A stretch of 64,000 bases of DNA, from the NCBI GenBank assembly GCA_030426545.1, contig JAUHYL010000015.1, positions 1 to 64,000 of the forward strand, read 5' to 3'. Source of the stretch: Gammaproteobacteria bacterium (GTDB lineage: Bacteria; Pseudomonadota; Gammaproteobacteria; Pseudomonadales; Halieaceae). Both the position numbers and the translations under genes were made by a program. Position 1 is the first letter of the stretch. Each line of letters starts with the position of its first letter. Of the stretch, positions 32,383 through 41,273 are shown piece by piece. The notes under the pieces are model-generated. The model had not been told where the DNA came from, made no database searches, and worked only from the letters and a program-made list of their open reading frames with translations.

Positions 32383-33312
32383 TTGGCCACTCGCTACTGC
32401 CCCCTTGCCGCAGAGGCTCTACTGCATATTGAAGGACCCGACAGTCTGACCTTTCTGCAGGGCCAGACAAGCTGCGACACCCGTGAAATCTCTCCTGAAC
32501 AGGCCGCACTGGGTGTCTACTGCACGCCGCAGGGTCGCGTGGTGTGTGACTTCCTTCTGAGCCAACTGGGCCCGGATCACTACGCCCTGCGCCTGCGCCG
32601 GACACTGCGCGAGCAGGCCGCCGCGGTGTTTGCCAAGTACATCGTTTTTTCCAAAGCGGAACTGGACGACAAACGTGACGACTGGCGCGCTTTCGGCATC
32701 TGGGGAGACGAGGCTGCGCAGGATCTACGAGCGATTTTCCCGCAGCTTCCTGCAGGGGCACTCGCCTGCACCAGTGGCGAGGACTTCCTGCTGGTACAAC
32801 TTGATCCCGCCGGCGAGCGCTTCGAATGTTACCTCAAAAACGACTCACCACTGCTGCACAACATGACTGCAGAGCTTGCGCTGCAACAGGAAAGTGAGTG
32901 GCAGCGCCTGGACATAGTAAGTGGTATCGCGCGCATCGAATTGCCCATCGTCGAAAGTGAGGTTCCGCAGGTGCTGAACTATGACCTGACCGGCCATGTG
33001 CGCTTCGACAAGGGCTGTTACACCGGCCAGGAGGTGGTCGCGCGCCTGCATTACCGCGGCAAATCCAAGCGCCGCAGCTACCTGGTGCACTTATCCGCAG
33101 AGGCCGCCAGCGGTGAGCCTGTCTTTGTGGCGGGTAACAGCCAGAGCACAGGCACCATTATTAACACCGTGTCTGAGGAACCGTTTATTGCGCTGGCCGC
33201 CCTGACCACGGCATCGCTCGAAGACGATCTGCGGGTGGGCGACCCACAGGGGCCACGCCTGGAAGTTGGCCAGTTGCCCTACTCCGTGGCAGACGCGCCA
33301 GAGGCGAGCTGA
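32383..33312 (+). CDS. ygfZ: Folate-binding Fe-S assembly protein YgfZ/GcvT-like
   Basis: [25 protein letters not shown]...[24 protein letters not shown]; probable TTG start with upstream GAGGAAA. Confidence 0.92.
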   Translation: MATRYCPLAAEALLHIEGPDSLTFLQGQTSCDTREISPEQAALGVYCTPQGRVVCDFLLSQLGPDHYALRLRRTLREQAAAVFAKYIVFSKAELDDKRDDWRAFGIWGDEAAQDLRAIFPQLPAGALACTSGEDFLLVQLDPAGERFECYLKNDSPLLHNMTAELALQQESEWQRLDIVSGIARIELPIVESEVPQVLNYDLTGHVRFDKGCYTGQEVVARLHYRGKSKRRSYLVHLSAEAASGEPVFVAGNSQSTGTIINTVSEEPFIALAALTTASLEDDLRVGDPQGPRLEVGQLPYSVADAPEAS

Positions 33313-34013
33313 TCACCCGCCGGGATATCGGGCAGGCGCCAGTCTATTGGCGGTACGCCCCGCTCCTGGAAATATTCAGCGGCGCGCTGAAAATGCCCGC
33401 AACCGAAAAATCCGCGATGCGCACTCAGGGGTGAGGGATGCGGGGCCTTCAACACGCAGTGCCGTGACGCATCTATCATCGCGCCCTTGCGCTGCGCATA
33501 GCTGCCCCACAGCATGAATACCACGCCCTCGCGTTGCTCGTTCACCACCTCGATCACACGGTCCGTAAAGGTCTCCCAGCCCTTGCCGCGATGGGAGGCT
33601 GCGTTGGCGCATTCGACTGACAGGACGCTGTTGAGCAGCAGCACACCCTGGTCAGCCCAGGCGGTGAGATTGCCGTGGCGAGGCACGGGCAGCCCGAGTT
33701 CATCGTGTAATTCGCGGTAAATGTTCTGCAAGGACGGCGGCACGGCAACGCCGGGACGCACAGAAAAACAGAGACCATGTGCCTGTCCGGGGCCGTGGTA
33801 CGGATCCTGCCCCAGGATAACCACCTTTACCCTGTCCAGCGGGGTATGCGAGAACGCATTGAAGAACTCGTCACCGCGGGGAAAAATGCGCTTCCCCGCC
33901 TGCTTCTCAGCGCGCAGAAATTCGCGCAGATTGCGCATGTAGGGTTGTTCAAATTCGTCCTTGAGAAAAGCCAGCCAACTGGGCTCCAGCTGTATCCCGC
34001 GCGCATCGGTCAT
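33279..34013 (-). CDS. ung: Uracil-DNA glycosylase family 1
   Basis: [24 protein letters not shown]...[12 protein letters not shown]...[19 protein letters not shown]. Confidence 0.97.
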   Translation of the reverse strand: MTDARGIQLEPSWLAFLKDEFEQPYMRNLREFLRAEKQAGKRIFPRGDEFFNAFSHTPLDRVKVVILGQDPYHGPGQAHGLCFSVRPGVAVPPSLQNIYRELHDELGLPVPRHGNLTAWADQGVLLLNSVLSVECANAASHRGKGWETFTDRVIEVVNEQREGVVFMLWGSYAQRKGAMIDASRHCVLKAPHPSPLSAHRGFFGCGHFQRAAEYFQERGVPPIDWRLPDIPAGDQLASGASATE

Positions 34014-34020
34014 GTGCGCG

Positions 34021-36600
34021 TCAGTTACAGGCGGCCATCAGTACCACACTGGCATAGAGATCTGACTCCGTCTCTTTGGACAGTAAAGCCGACGCAGCAG
34101 GAGACGGTGGCGGGAACATGGTGACGACGTCGCCGGAATTAGCGGAGGCGCAAAGTTTGGGACGTTGCCGCTTGCCAGCGGGTGCATTGTGCACATCGCG
34201 CAGCGGCAATGTGCTACGTGCCGCCTGTTGCCGCTCAGCCGGCGCTTCGCCATACAGCGTTGTGCGCATGACAGGCTCCCGGCCCAGACGACGAATGTGC
34301 GCGTCCATCTCGGCCGGCGACCATTCCTGACCATGATGTGAACCGGCGGCACGGGTAATGCTTTCGTTCATCAACGAACCACCCAGGTCATTGGCCCCGG
34401 CCGCCAGGCAAACAGCGACGCCTTCACGCCCCATCTTCACCCAGGAGGCCTGGATATTCGGCACCTGACCGTGCAGGACCAATCTCGCAACAGCGTGCAT
34501 CAATACGGCCTCCCTGAACGTGGGCCCGCGTCGAGCGCGGCCCTTCAGATACAGCGGCGCCTCCATGTGCACGAAGGGCAACGGCACAAACTCGGTAAAC
34601 ATCCCGCCGCGCTCCTGCACGCGGCGTATTCCCAGCAGGTGCGCCGCCCAGTGCCGCGGCCGGTCGATGTGGCCATACATGATCGTGGCCGTGGTCGACA
34701 ATCCCTGGCGGTGCGCCGCTTCAATGACACTGAACCACTGTGCAGTGCTGAGCTTGTCCGGGCACAGTACGTCGCGAACCTCGTCGTGGAGAACTTCCGC
34801 CGCCGTTCCGGGCAGGGTATCCAGACCCGCTTCTTTGAGCCTGCCAAGAAAGGTATCAATATCAACGCCCAGAGTGTGGGCGCCCTGCGAAACTTCCAGT
34901 GGCGAGAAGGCGTGCACGTGCATTTCCGGCGTGGCAGCTTTCACCGTGCGCACAATATCCAGGTAGGTCTGGCCGGTGTAATCCGGATGGATACCGCCCT
35001 GCATGCAGACTTCGGTCGCGCCCCGGGCCCAGGCTTCTTCACAGCGCCGCGCGATTTCCTCGCCGCTGATATCGTAGGGCTTGCCGCGCAGATTCTCGCT
35101 CGCCTTGCCCTTGGAAAAGGCGCAAAACTGGCACTTGAAGTAGCACACGTTGGTGTAGTTGATATTGCGATTGACGACGTAGCTGACGCGCTCGCCGTTC
35201 GTTTCACGGCGCAGCGTATCGGCAGACTGGGCAACGTAGGCAAAGTCTTCACCACGGGCCTGGAACAGGCGTTCAACCTGGGGCTCGCTGAGGGCTGTGC
35301 CGGCACGACAGGCTTCGACTATCGACCTGATGTCCGCGCTGACCCGCGCGGCGGGTGCGGGCCGCGACAACAGGCGCGCTTCAATCGCCGGCACCGGGCG
35401 CTCCTCACCCGGCACCCAGGCATCGCGCCGGGCAAAGCCACAGGCGTCGGACTGGCGCAAAACGGCCGGACGCACGGCAGCATCAAGCCACCGTTCGGCT
35501 TCCCGGACGTACGCCGGATACACCGTCAGGCGTTGTTCCAGGAATTTGCCGGCGACGGCGGTCTCCTCGGCCAGGCGTTCAAGGTGTGGCCAGGGCGCTT
35601 CGGGGTTAACGTGATCCGGGGTCAGCGGCGAAACGCCGCCCCAATCGTTGATACCGGCCTTCACCAGTTGCGGCAACACACCGGGACTGAGATTGGGCGG
35701 CGCCTGTATGCTCATCTGCCCACCAAAAATCAGGCGCGCCACGGCAATCGTCCACAGCAAATCCTCCAGATCAGGCTCAGGCGCTGCCGCCATCAGCGTG
35801 CCGGGTTTGGCACGAAAGTTCTGGATGATGACTTCCTGCAGGTGGCCGTGTTGCAGGTGCACCCTGCGCAGTTCGAGCAGCGATTCGATGCGCTCCAGGC
35901 GTGTCTCGCCTATCCCGATCAGAATACCGGACGTAAACGGCACGGCGGCTTCGCCACACAACTGCAGGGTCTGCAGGCGGCGCGCCGGCTCCTTGTCGGG
36001 CGAGCCATAGTGCGGCATGCCCTTCTGGCACAAGCGCTCGGATGCAGACTCCAGCATGATTCCCATCGAAGCGCTGACCGGCCGCAACACGGCGATTTCC
36101 TGCGCATCCATACAGCCGGCGTTGATGTGTGGCAACAAACCCGTTTCTTCGAGCACCCGCTCTGCGACCGCGGCGACATATTCCAGCGTGGTCGAGTAGC
36201 CAAGCGCTTCCAGCGCACGTCGTGCGGTGCTGTAACGCAACTCGGGGCGCTCACCCAGGGTAAACAGCGCTTCCTGGCAGCCCATCTCGGCGCCCGCATG
36301 ACACAGCTTCAGCACCTCGTCGACGGACAGGTAGGGCTGCTCAATCTTTTTCGGGGTCTGTGCGAAGGTGCAGTAATGGCAGACATCGCGGCACAAGTGC
36401 GTCAGTGGGATGAACACTTTGCGCGAGTAGGTGACAAGATTACCGTGCGCCGCATCGCGCAGTTCACTGGCAAGACTGGCCAGTGCAGCGCTGTCGGTGA
36501 ACGTGTGCAGCGCGAGCGCGGCCGCTTCACTGAGGCGTTCTCCCCGCCGGAGTGTTTCACGGTATTGCGACAGTTGAGAAGATTGCGACAGATCGCTCAT
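34021..36600 (-). CDS. fbiC: Bifunctional FO synthase (CofG-CofH fusion)
   Basis: 859 aa with two radical-SAM cysteine motifs: N-terminal [11 protein letters not shown] (CofG) and C-terminal [14 protein letters not shown] (CofH). Confidence 0.95.
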   Translation of the reverse strand: MSDLSQSSQLSQYRETLRRGERLSEAAALALHTFTDSAALASLASELRDAAHGNLVTYSRKVFIPLTHLCRDVCHYCTFAQTPKKIEQPYLSVDEVLKLCHAGAEMGCQEALFTLGERPELRYSTARRALEALGYSTTLEYVAAVAERVLEETGLLPHINAGCMDAQEIAVLRPVSASMGIMLESASERLCQKGMPHYGSPDKEPARRLQTLQLCGEAAVPFTSGILIGIGETRLERIESLLELRRVHLQHGHLQEVIIQNFRAKPGTLMAAAPEPDLEDLLWTIAVARLIFGGQMSIQAPPNLSPGVLPQLVKAGINDWGGVSPLTPDHVNPEAPWPHLERLAEETAVAGKFLEQRLTVYPAYVREAERWLDAAVRPAVLRQSDACGFARRDAWVPGEERPVPAIEARLLSRPAPAARVSADIRSIVEACRAGTALSEPQVERLFQARGEDFAYVAQSADTLRRETNGERVSYVVNRNINYTNVCYFKCQFCAFSKGKASENLRGKPYDISGEEIARRCEEAWARGATEVCMQGGIHPDYTGQTYLDIVRTVKAATPEMHVHAFSPLEVSQGAHTLGVDIDTFLGRLKEAGLDTLPGTAAEVLHDEVRDVLCPDKLSTAQWFSVIEAAHRQGLSTTATIMYGHIDRPRHWAAHLLGIRRVQERGGMFTEFVPLPFVHMEAPLYLKGRARRGPTFREAVLMHAVARLVLHGQVPNIQASWVKMGREGVAVCLAAGANDLGGSLMNESITRAAGSHHGQEWSPAEMDAHIRRLGREPVMRTTLYGEAPAERQQAARSTLPLRDVHNAPAGKRQRPKLCASANSGDVVTMFPPPSPAASALLSKETESDLYASVVLMAACN

Positions 36601-37430
36601 GGCTTCACAGTTTCCCCATCGACGACGGTGCCTGGCAGAAACGCGTCGCTTGCTTCAAGGCTGGCCAGCGCAAGTTCCATACGCGCCGCCAGGCCGTTAT
36701 TGAAAAGAACGTCCCGCGTGCGGCCAGCACGCAGCCGCCCGGGTTGCGCCAACAGCTGCGCCAAATCTTCGGGTTCGTCCACATCCAGTTCTATACCCGG
36801 GCGCTGCAGTACCTGCACCGGCCGGTTGGCCGCGTTTGCGTCACGCTCGTGCAGCTGGCGGCTATCTGGCCCGAATCGAAAAGCAGGAATGTGGCCGGGC
36901 GAAAAGGCCAGCAGGTTGGTGCCACGGCCGTGTCGGTCGGTGCCGATCACCAGTTCATGCGGCGCTCGCGGTAACAGCACCGCATCCAGGTCCGCCGCGC
37001 TCAACCACGGCAGGTCGGCATGCAATACCAATAGGGTTTGGGCCATTTCCGGTTCAGTTACTGAACCGGGCGCAACGCCGGGGCCAGGCTGCAACCTGGA
37101 GGCCGAATTGGAGTCCGTTGCAGCTGCTGTCGCCCCGGTCAGCTGCACCTGCAAATTATTGCAAACACGGGTCAGGACCGCGTTGAGCCCGCGACAGCCC
37201 AGTGCGCGCTCCGGCTGCCAACGCGCGCCATAGTGACTGGCGAGCAGCGCGGCGGCGGGATCGTCGGACACCAGCACCGTCTCCGCTATCGCGGCATGCT
37301 GCGTCAGCGTGGCCAGTACATCTTCGGCCATGGCCTGCGCCAGTTCGCGCCGCTCGGCGGGCGATAGCAGCCCCGCGAGGCGCGACTTGGCCTGCACGAG
37401 ATCCTTCAGCGGTACAACGGCAATGGCCAC
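36597..37430 (-). CDS. cofC: 2-phospho-L-lactate (or PEP/3PG) guanylyltransferase CofC/FbiD-like
   Basis: VAVVPLKDLVQAKSRLAGLLSPAERRELAQAMAEDVL pattern (MAIAVVPLKDLVQAKSRL); GTG start; ATGA overlap with fbiC. Confidence 0.9.
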   Translation of the reverse strand: MAIAVVPLKDLVQAKSRLAGLLSPAERRELAQAMAEDVLATLTQHAAIAETVLVSDDPAAALLASHYGARWQPERALGCRGLNAVLTRVCNNLQVQLTGATAAATDSNSASRLQPGPGVAPGSVTEPEMAQTLLVLHADLPWLSAADLDAVLLPRAPHELVIGTDRHGRGTNLLAFSPGHIPAFRFGPDSRQLHERDANAANRPVQVLQRPGIELDVDEPEDLAQLLAQPGRLRAGRTRDVLFNNGLAARMELALASLEASDAFLPGTVVDGETVKP

Positions 37431-37433
37431 CGG

Positions 37434-38396
37434 TCAGCGTTCCGCCAGGTCGAGTGCGAACTGCGCCAGGCGCTGCTTGTCCTCGCGCGTTTTCATTACC
37501 GTTGAAGTCACTGCCACCTGCATGCCTAATTCGCCAATCGATTGCGCCAGTGTAGCGTCACTTGCGTCGATCAGGAACCAGTCTATAAGGCCCGGATACT
37601 GCGCAGCATAGTGTTGCGCCACACCCAGGGCCGTCACGGGAACACCGAGTTCGGACATCATCTTGGCGGCAGGCCCCTTCAACGCCGTACCGGCGACAAT
37701 TGGCGACACCAGGCTGACTGGCGCAGCAGCGTCACGCAACGCCTGCCACAGGCCTGGCAGTTGCAGTATGGGATCGATGCTGACGAACGGGTTTGAGGGG
37801 CAGATCACGATGTCGGTGTAACGCTGCGCCTGCAGGGCCTCCATGACCGCCGCATTTGGCCGAGCCTGTTCGACGCCTTCAAAAGTAAAGCCCGTCACCG
37901 CAGGCTCACATCGCTCACGCACGAAATAATGCTGGAACGGGAGACTCCCTTCACTGGTCTGCACTGTGGTTCGCACCGCCTCATCCGACATCGGGTGAAT
38001 AACAACGGGCACGCCCAGGCGTTGTGCAAGCTCGCGCGTCACATGCGACAGGCTGTTGCCTGCCCGCAGCGCCGCTGAGCGCCACAGGTGCGTGGCCATG
38101 TCCCTGTCGCCCAGGCGAAACCAGACCTCACCGCCCAGTCTTTCCAGCGCGTCCAGCGTATGAAAGCTCTCACCGGCAATGCCCCAGCCCTGCACCGGGT
38201 CCGCCAGCCCCGACAATGTGTACAGGAGCGTGTCAATATCGGGACTGATATGCAGGCCCAGGTGTTCGAAATCATCACCTGTGTTGACCAGTACCTGCAG
38301 CGCCTCCGGCGGCAGCACAGCGGCCAACCCCAGAGCGAGTTTGGCACCGCCCACGCCTCCGCTGATGGCCAGTACCGCAGGCTCGGCAGACGACAT
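37434..38396 (-). CDS. cofD: 2-phospho-L-lactate transferase CofD/FbiA
   Basis: AISGGVGGAKLALGLAAVLPPEALQVLVNTGDDFEHLGLHISPDIDTLLYTLSGLADPVQGWGIAGESF; TGATG junction with cofE. Confidence 0.94.
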   Translation of the reverse strand: MSSAEPAVLAISGGVGGAKLALGLAAVLPPEALQVLVNTGDDFEHLGLHISPDIDTLLYTLSGLADPVQGWGIAGESFHTLDALERLGGEVWFRLGDRDMATHLWRSAALRAGNSLSHVTRELAQRLGVPVVIHPMSDEAVRTTVQTSEGSLPFQHYFVRERCEPAVTGFTFEGVEQARPNAAVMEALQAQRYTDIVICPSNPFVSIDPILQLPGLWQALRDAAAPVSLVSPIVAGTALKGPAAKMMSELGVPVTALGVAQHYAAQYPGLIDWFLIDASDATLAQSIGELGMQVAVTSTVMKTREDKQRLAQFALDLAER

Positions 38397-39268
38397 CAGC
38401 GAAACAGGTCCATATCGCGCTCGCGCAGCAGGGCCTCGCTGCCGGTCTCCGCGCGGGCGAGTTCCAAACCACGGGCAAGCACGACCGGACAGCCCTCCGC
38501 TGCCTGCCCCATCAACAGCGAGGCGGCAGCCGCCAGTTCGTCGGCCACGGCAGGTTCGGTCACCTCCAGCACATTTCCGAACAAATCGCGCTCGCCGACC
38601 TGGTTGTGCAGCGGCTGCAATCCCGCACAACCAATGGCGACACCCACGGTACCGTTGCGCCAGGCGCGCCCGAAACTGTCGTTGATAATGACCTGCGGCC
38701 GAACGCCGGTGGCAGAGGCTAGCTGCTCGCGCAGTTGCGCCGCAGACTGGTCCGGGTTTTCCGGCAGCAACAGGACGCGGGGATTGTCAGTGTCTGACTG
38801 GATATTGGAGCGATCAATACCGGCATTGGCATGCACATAGCCATTGCGATGCTCAACGATGATCACGCCGGGGCGCACGCGCAGCACTTCGCGGCTCTCC
38901 TGGAGCACAAGCTGCACCTGGCGCGGATCCTTGTCGGCCCGGGTGGCCAGCTCCCTGGCCTGGGCACTCACCTCGACAGCGTTCAGATAGGCGTAGCGAT
39001 TCTCTGCCTTGGACACCACCTTCTGTGCCACGATGATGACATCGCTCTGACGCAAGGCGATATCCGCGGACTTCAGCGCAGCTAAGATCATCGCAACCAG
39101 GTCGTCTCCCGGCTCAACCGGAGGCAAACCCCGTAGAGCAATCAGCTCGAGTTTGCCCGACGTTGTTGTGGCAGAGATGTCTGCTGCGGACTTATCCGCT
39201 GCGCTGTGTCGTTTTCCCGGCATGGCCTGGCCGCCCGCTCTGCACTCGAGATCAGCCGTCTGACTCAC
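38396..39268 (-). CDS. cofE: Coenzyme F420-0:L-glutamate ligase
   Basis: LELIALRGLPPVEPGDDL...DVIIVAQKVVSKAENR...VIINDSFGRAWRNGTVGVAIGCAGL; single CofE domain; start may be downstream (MPGKRH). Confidence 0.92.
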   Translation of the reverse strand: MSQTADLECRAGGQAMPGKRHSAADKSAADISATTTSGKLELIALRGLPPVEPGDDLVAMILAALKSADIALRQSDVIIVAQKVVSKAENRYAYLNAVEVSAQARELATRADKDPRQVQLVLQESREVLRVRPGVIIVEHRNGYVHANAGIDRSNIQSDTDNPRVLLLPENPDQSAAQLREQLASATGVRPQVIINDSFGRAWRNGTVGVAIGCAGLQPLHNQVGERDLFGNVLEVTEPAVADELAAAASLLMGQAAEGCPVVLARGLELARAETGSEALLRERDMDLFR

Positions 39269-39941
39269 CCAGACCAGAGATCTTGATGCCCGCGTGACAA
39301 CCGTATTGCTTGTTAATGACGATCAACACCGAGGTGAGCGCTTCGGCGGCGGCGGCATTATTGATCATGCCTGCGTGGAAGCCGCGCATCCCCGCCGCCT
39401 CGACCAGTTTGATGACTTCTTCCCGCGCGGCCTTTTTGTTGCCGCAAACCAGCACGTCGCATTCAACACCGTGACCTTCCTGCAAATGCGCCGCCGCGAC
39501 GTTCTGGAAAGCCGATACGACGGACACGTCCTCGCCGAGAATGTCCTGGGCAATCTGTCCAGCGCTGCCCGCTTCAGGCAGTTGCACCCTGGCCACCTTG
39601 GGCGGCACCAGCGGTACCGTAACGTCAATAAGAATTTTGCCCTGCAGTGCCGGTTTCACCAGCTCAAGGGTGCTTGCCTGGTGACTGAAAGGCACCGTTA
39701 TGGCAACGATGTCGGCCGCCGTGGCTGCCGCCAGGTTCTCCATGGCGCGCACGCTCACCGCCTCGATGCCGCGCTCGGCCATCACTTCCTTCAGATCCGC
39801 GATGGCAGCATCGGCTTTCTCCTGCGTCCGTGAGCCGATAATGACTTCGTAACCGGCTTGCGCCCAGCGTCGAGCCAAACCCGTTCCAAGGTCCCCGGTG
39901 CCTCCCAGAATGGCAAGCACAGGCAATGATTCAGTCGTCAT
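39252..39941 (-). CDS. fno: NADPH-dependent F420 reductase (F420H2:NADP+ oxidoreductase)
   Basis: VLAILGGTGDLGTGLARRWAQAGYEVIIGSRTQEKADAA...ITVPFSHQASTL; overlaps cofE start. Confidence 0.92.
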   Translation of the reverse strand: MTTESLPVLAILGGTGDLGTGLARRWAQAGYEVIIGSRTQEKADAAIADLKEVMAERGIEAVSVRAMENLAAATAADIVAITVPFSHQASTLELVKPALQGKILIDVTVPLVPPKVARVQLPEAGSAGQIAQDILGEDVSVVSAFQNVAAAHLQEGHGVECDVLVCGNKKAAREEVIKLVEAAGMRGFHAGMINNAAAAEALTSVLIVINKQYGCHAGIKISGLGESDG

Positions 39942-40239
39942 AATAGCTATTTCCCAATGGATGAATGCGGATTACCGGTAGTCGAACGTGGCTGGACGCG
40001 AACTTGCCTACCTTATATCACGACGCCAGGTACGTGCAGTACAACCAGTACAGTATGTGCAACCGGTGATGGATTGTCCGGGATACCCGCGCGCGCAGTA
40101 CTGGCATGGCGTTGCTGCCGCGGATATTTCAGTTAGGATAGCCGCAGCCCGAGCATCTTAGGGAAAACACCCCTTTAGCTCAAGCGTGAACGCAGGCCGA
40201 CGCCCTTCGTTCCGTCACATTACACAGGGAGAACACGTC

Positions 40240-41016
40240 ATGGATAAGCCACTGGATTTCAGCGGCAAAGTTGCCCTCGTCACCGGCGGCGGCAAGGGCG
40301 TAGGCCGCGGTATCACGGAGCGCTTCCTTGAGGCGGGTGCCGATGTGGTGATTTGCGGGCGCACCGAGCCGGACAGCCTGCCCACGGTGGGCGAAAAGCG
40401 CGCGCGCTTCATCACCTGCGACGTGCGCGACTTCGAACAAATCGAAGCCTGCGTGGCACAGACCGTGGCAGAGTTCGGACGACTGGACGTGCTGGTAAAC
40501 AACGCGGGCGGCGCGCCCTATGCCGAGGCCGCCACGGCTTCGCCGCGCTTTTCCGAGTCGATCATCCGTCTCAACCTGATCGCGCCACTCAATTTTTCAC
40601 AGGTAGCCAACCGCGTCATGCAGCAGCAGGATAGCGGCGGCAACATTATCAACATTGCCAGCGTCAGCACCATCCGGCCCTCCCCGGGCACCGCAGCCTA
40701 TGGCGCGGCCAAGGCAGGGCTGGTCAATCTCGGCACGTCACTGGCGGTGGAGTGGGCGCCGAAGGTCCGGGTGAATGCGCTGGTAGTGGGCCTGACGGTC
40801 ACGGAGCAGGCGCACCTGCACTATGGTGATGACGAGGGCATCGCTGCCGTCGGTGAAACCATACCGCTGGGACGCATGGCAGTGCCCGCAGATATAGGCA
40901 ACGCCTGCCTGTTTCTGGCATCACCCCTGGCTTCCTATGTCAGCGGTACCCATTTTGCCGTGCACGGGGGCGGCGAAAAACCCGCTTTTCTCGGCGCGGC
41001 CAATGCCAAGGAGTGA
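40240..41016 (+). CDS. SDR family oxidoreductase
   Basis: LDFSGKVALVTGGGKGVGRGITERFLEAGADVVICGRT...VNNAGG...YGAAKAGLVNL. Confidence 0.92.
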   Translation: MDKPLDFSGKVALVTGGGKGVGRGITERFLEAGADVVICGRTEPDSLPTVGEKRARFITCDVRDFEQIEACVAQTVAEFGRLDVLVNNAGGAPYAEAATASPRFSESIIRLNLIAPLNFSQVANRVMQQQDSGGNIINIASVSTIRPSPGTAAYGAAKAGLVNLGTSLAVEWAPKVRVNALVVGLTVTEQAHLHYGDDEGIAAVGETIPLGRMAVPADIGNACLFLASPLASYVSGTHFAVHGGGEKPAFLGAANAKE

Positions 41017-41118
41017 CCCCCCTTTAACAGAGGCCGATCTCGCCTGATCGCCGCCATGCTGACCACGCACCAACAGGCTGCCGCTGCCAATGGCCCAAGT
41101 GGGGCCACGACCGCTTTG

Positions 41119-41146
41119 TTGTCGACCCCGTTCATCGGGGTATAAT
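41119..41146 (+). promoter_or_regulatory. Candidate sigma-70 promoter with an inverted repeat in the spacer
   Basis: TTGTCG-N16-TATAAT; spacer contains CCCCG-TTCAT-CGGGG. Confidence 0.5.
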
Positions 41147-41273
41147 CGAAAGGTTCCGTACCACTACCCACGTTGTGGCAGTTCTGGTTTTCGCGGCCCG
41201 TGTTGCGACAACCTGAGTTACAACAAGAATCGGCGGCGCAACGTACCGCCCCACAGCTGAAGCCATACAACGC

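Noticed and set aside
34471-37233. 920-aa plus-strand ORF antisense to fbiC/cofC
   Set aside because: Lies opposite two strongly recognisable F420 genes; composition is that of a high-GC shadow ORF and no domain motif is visible.
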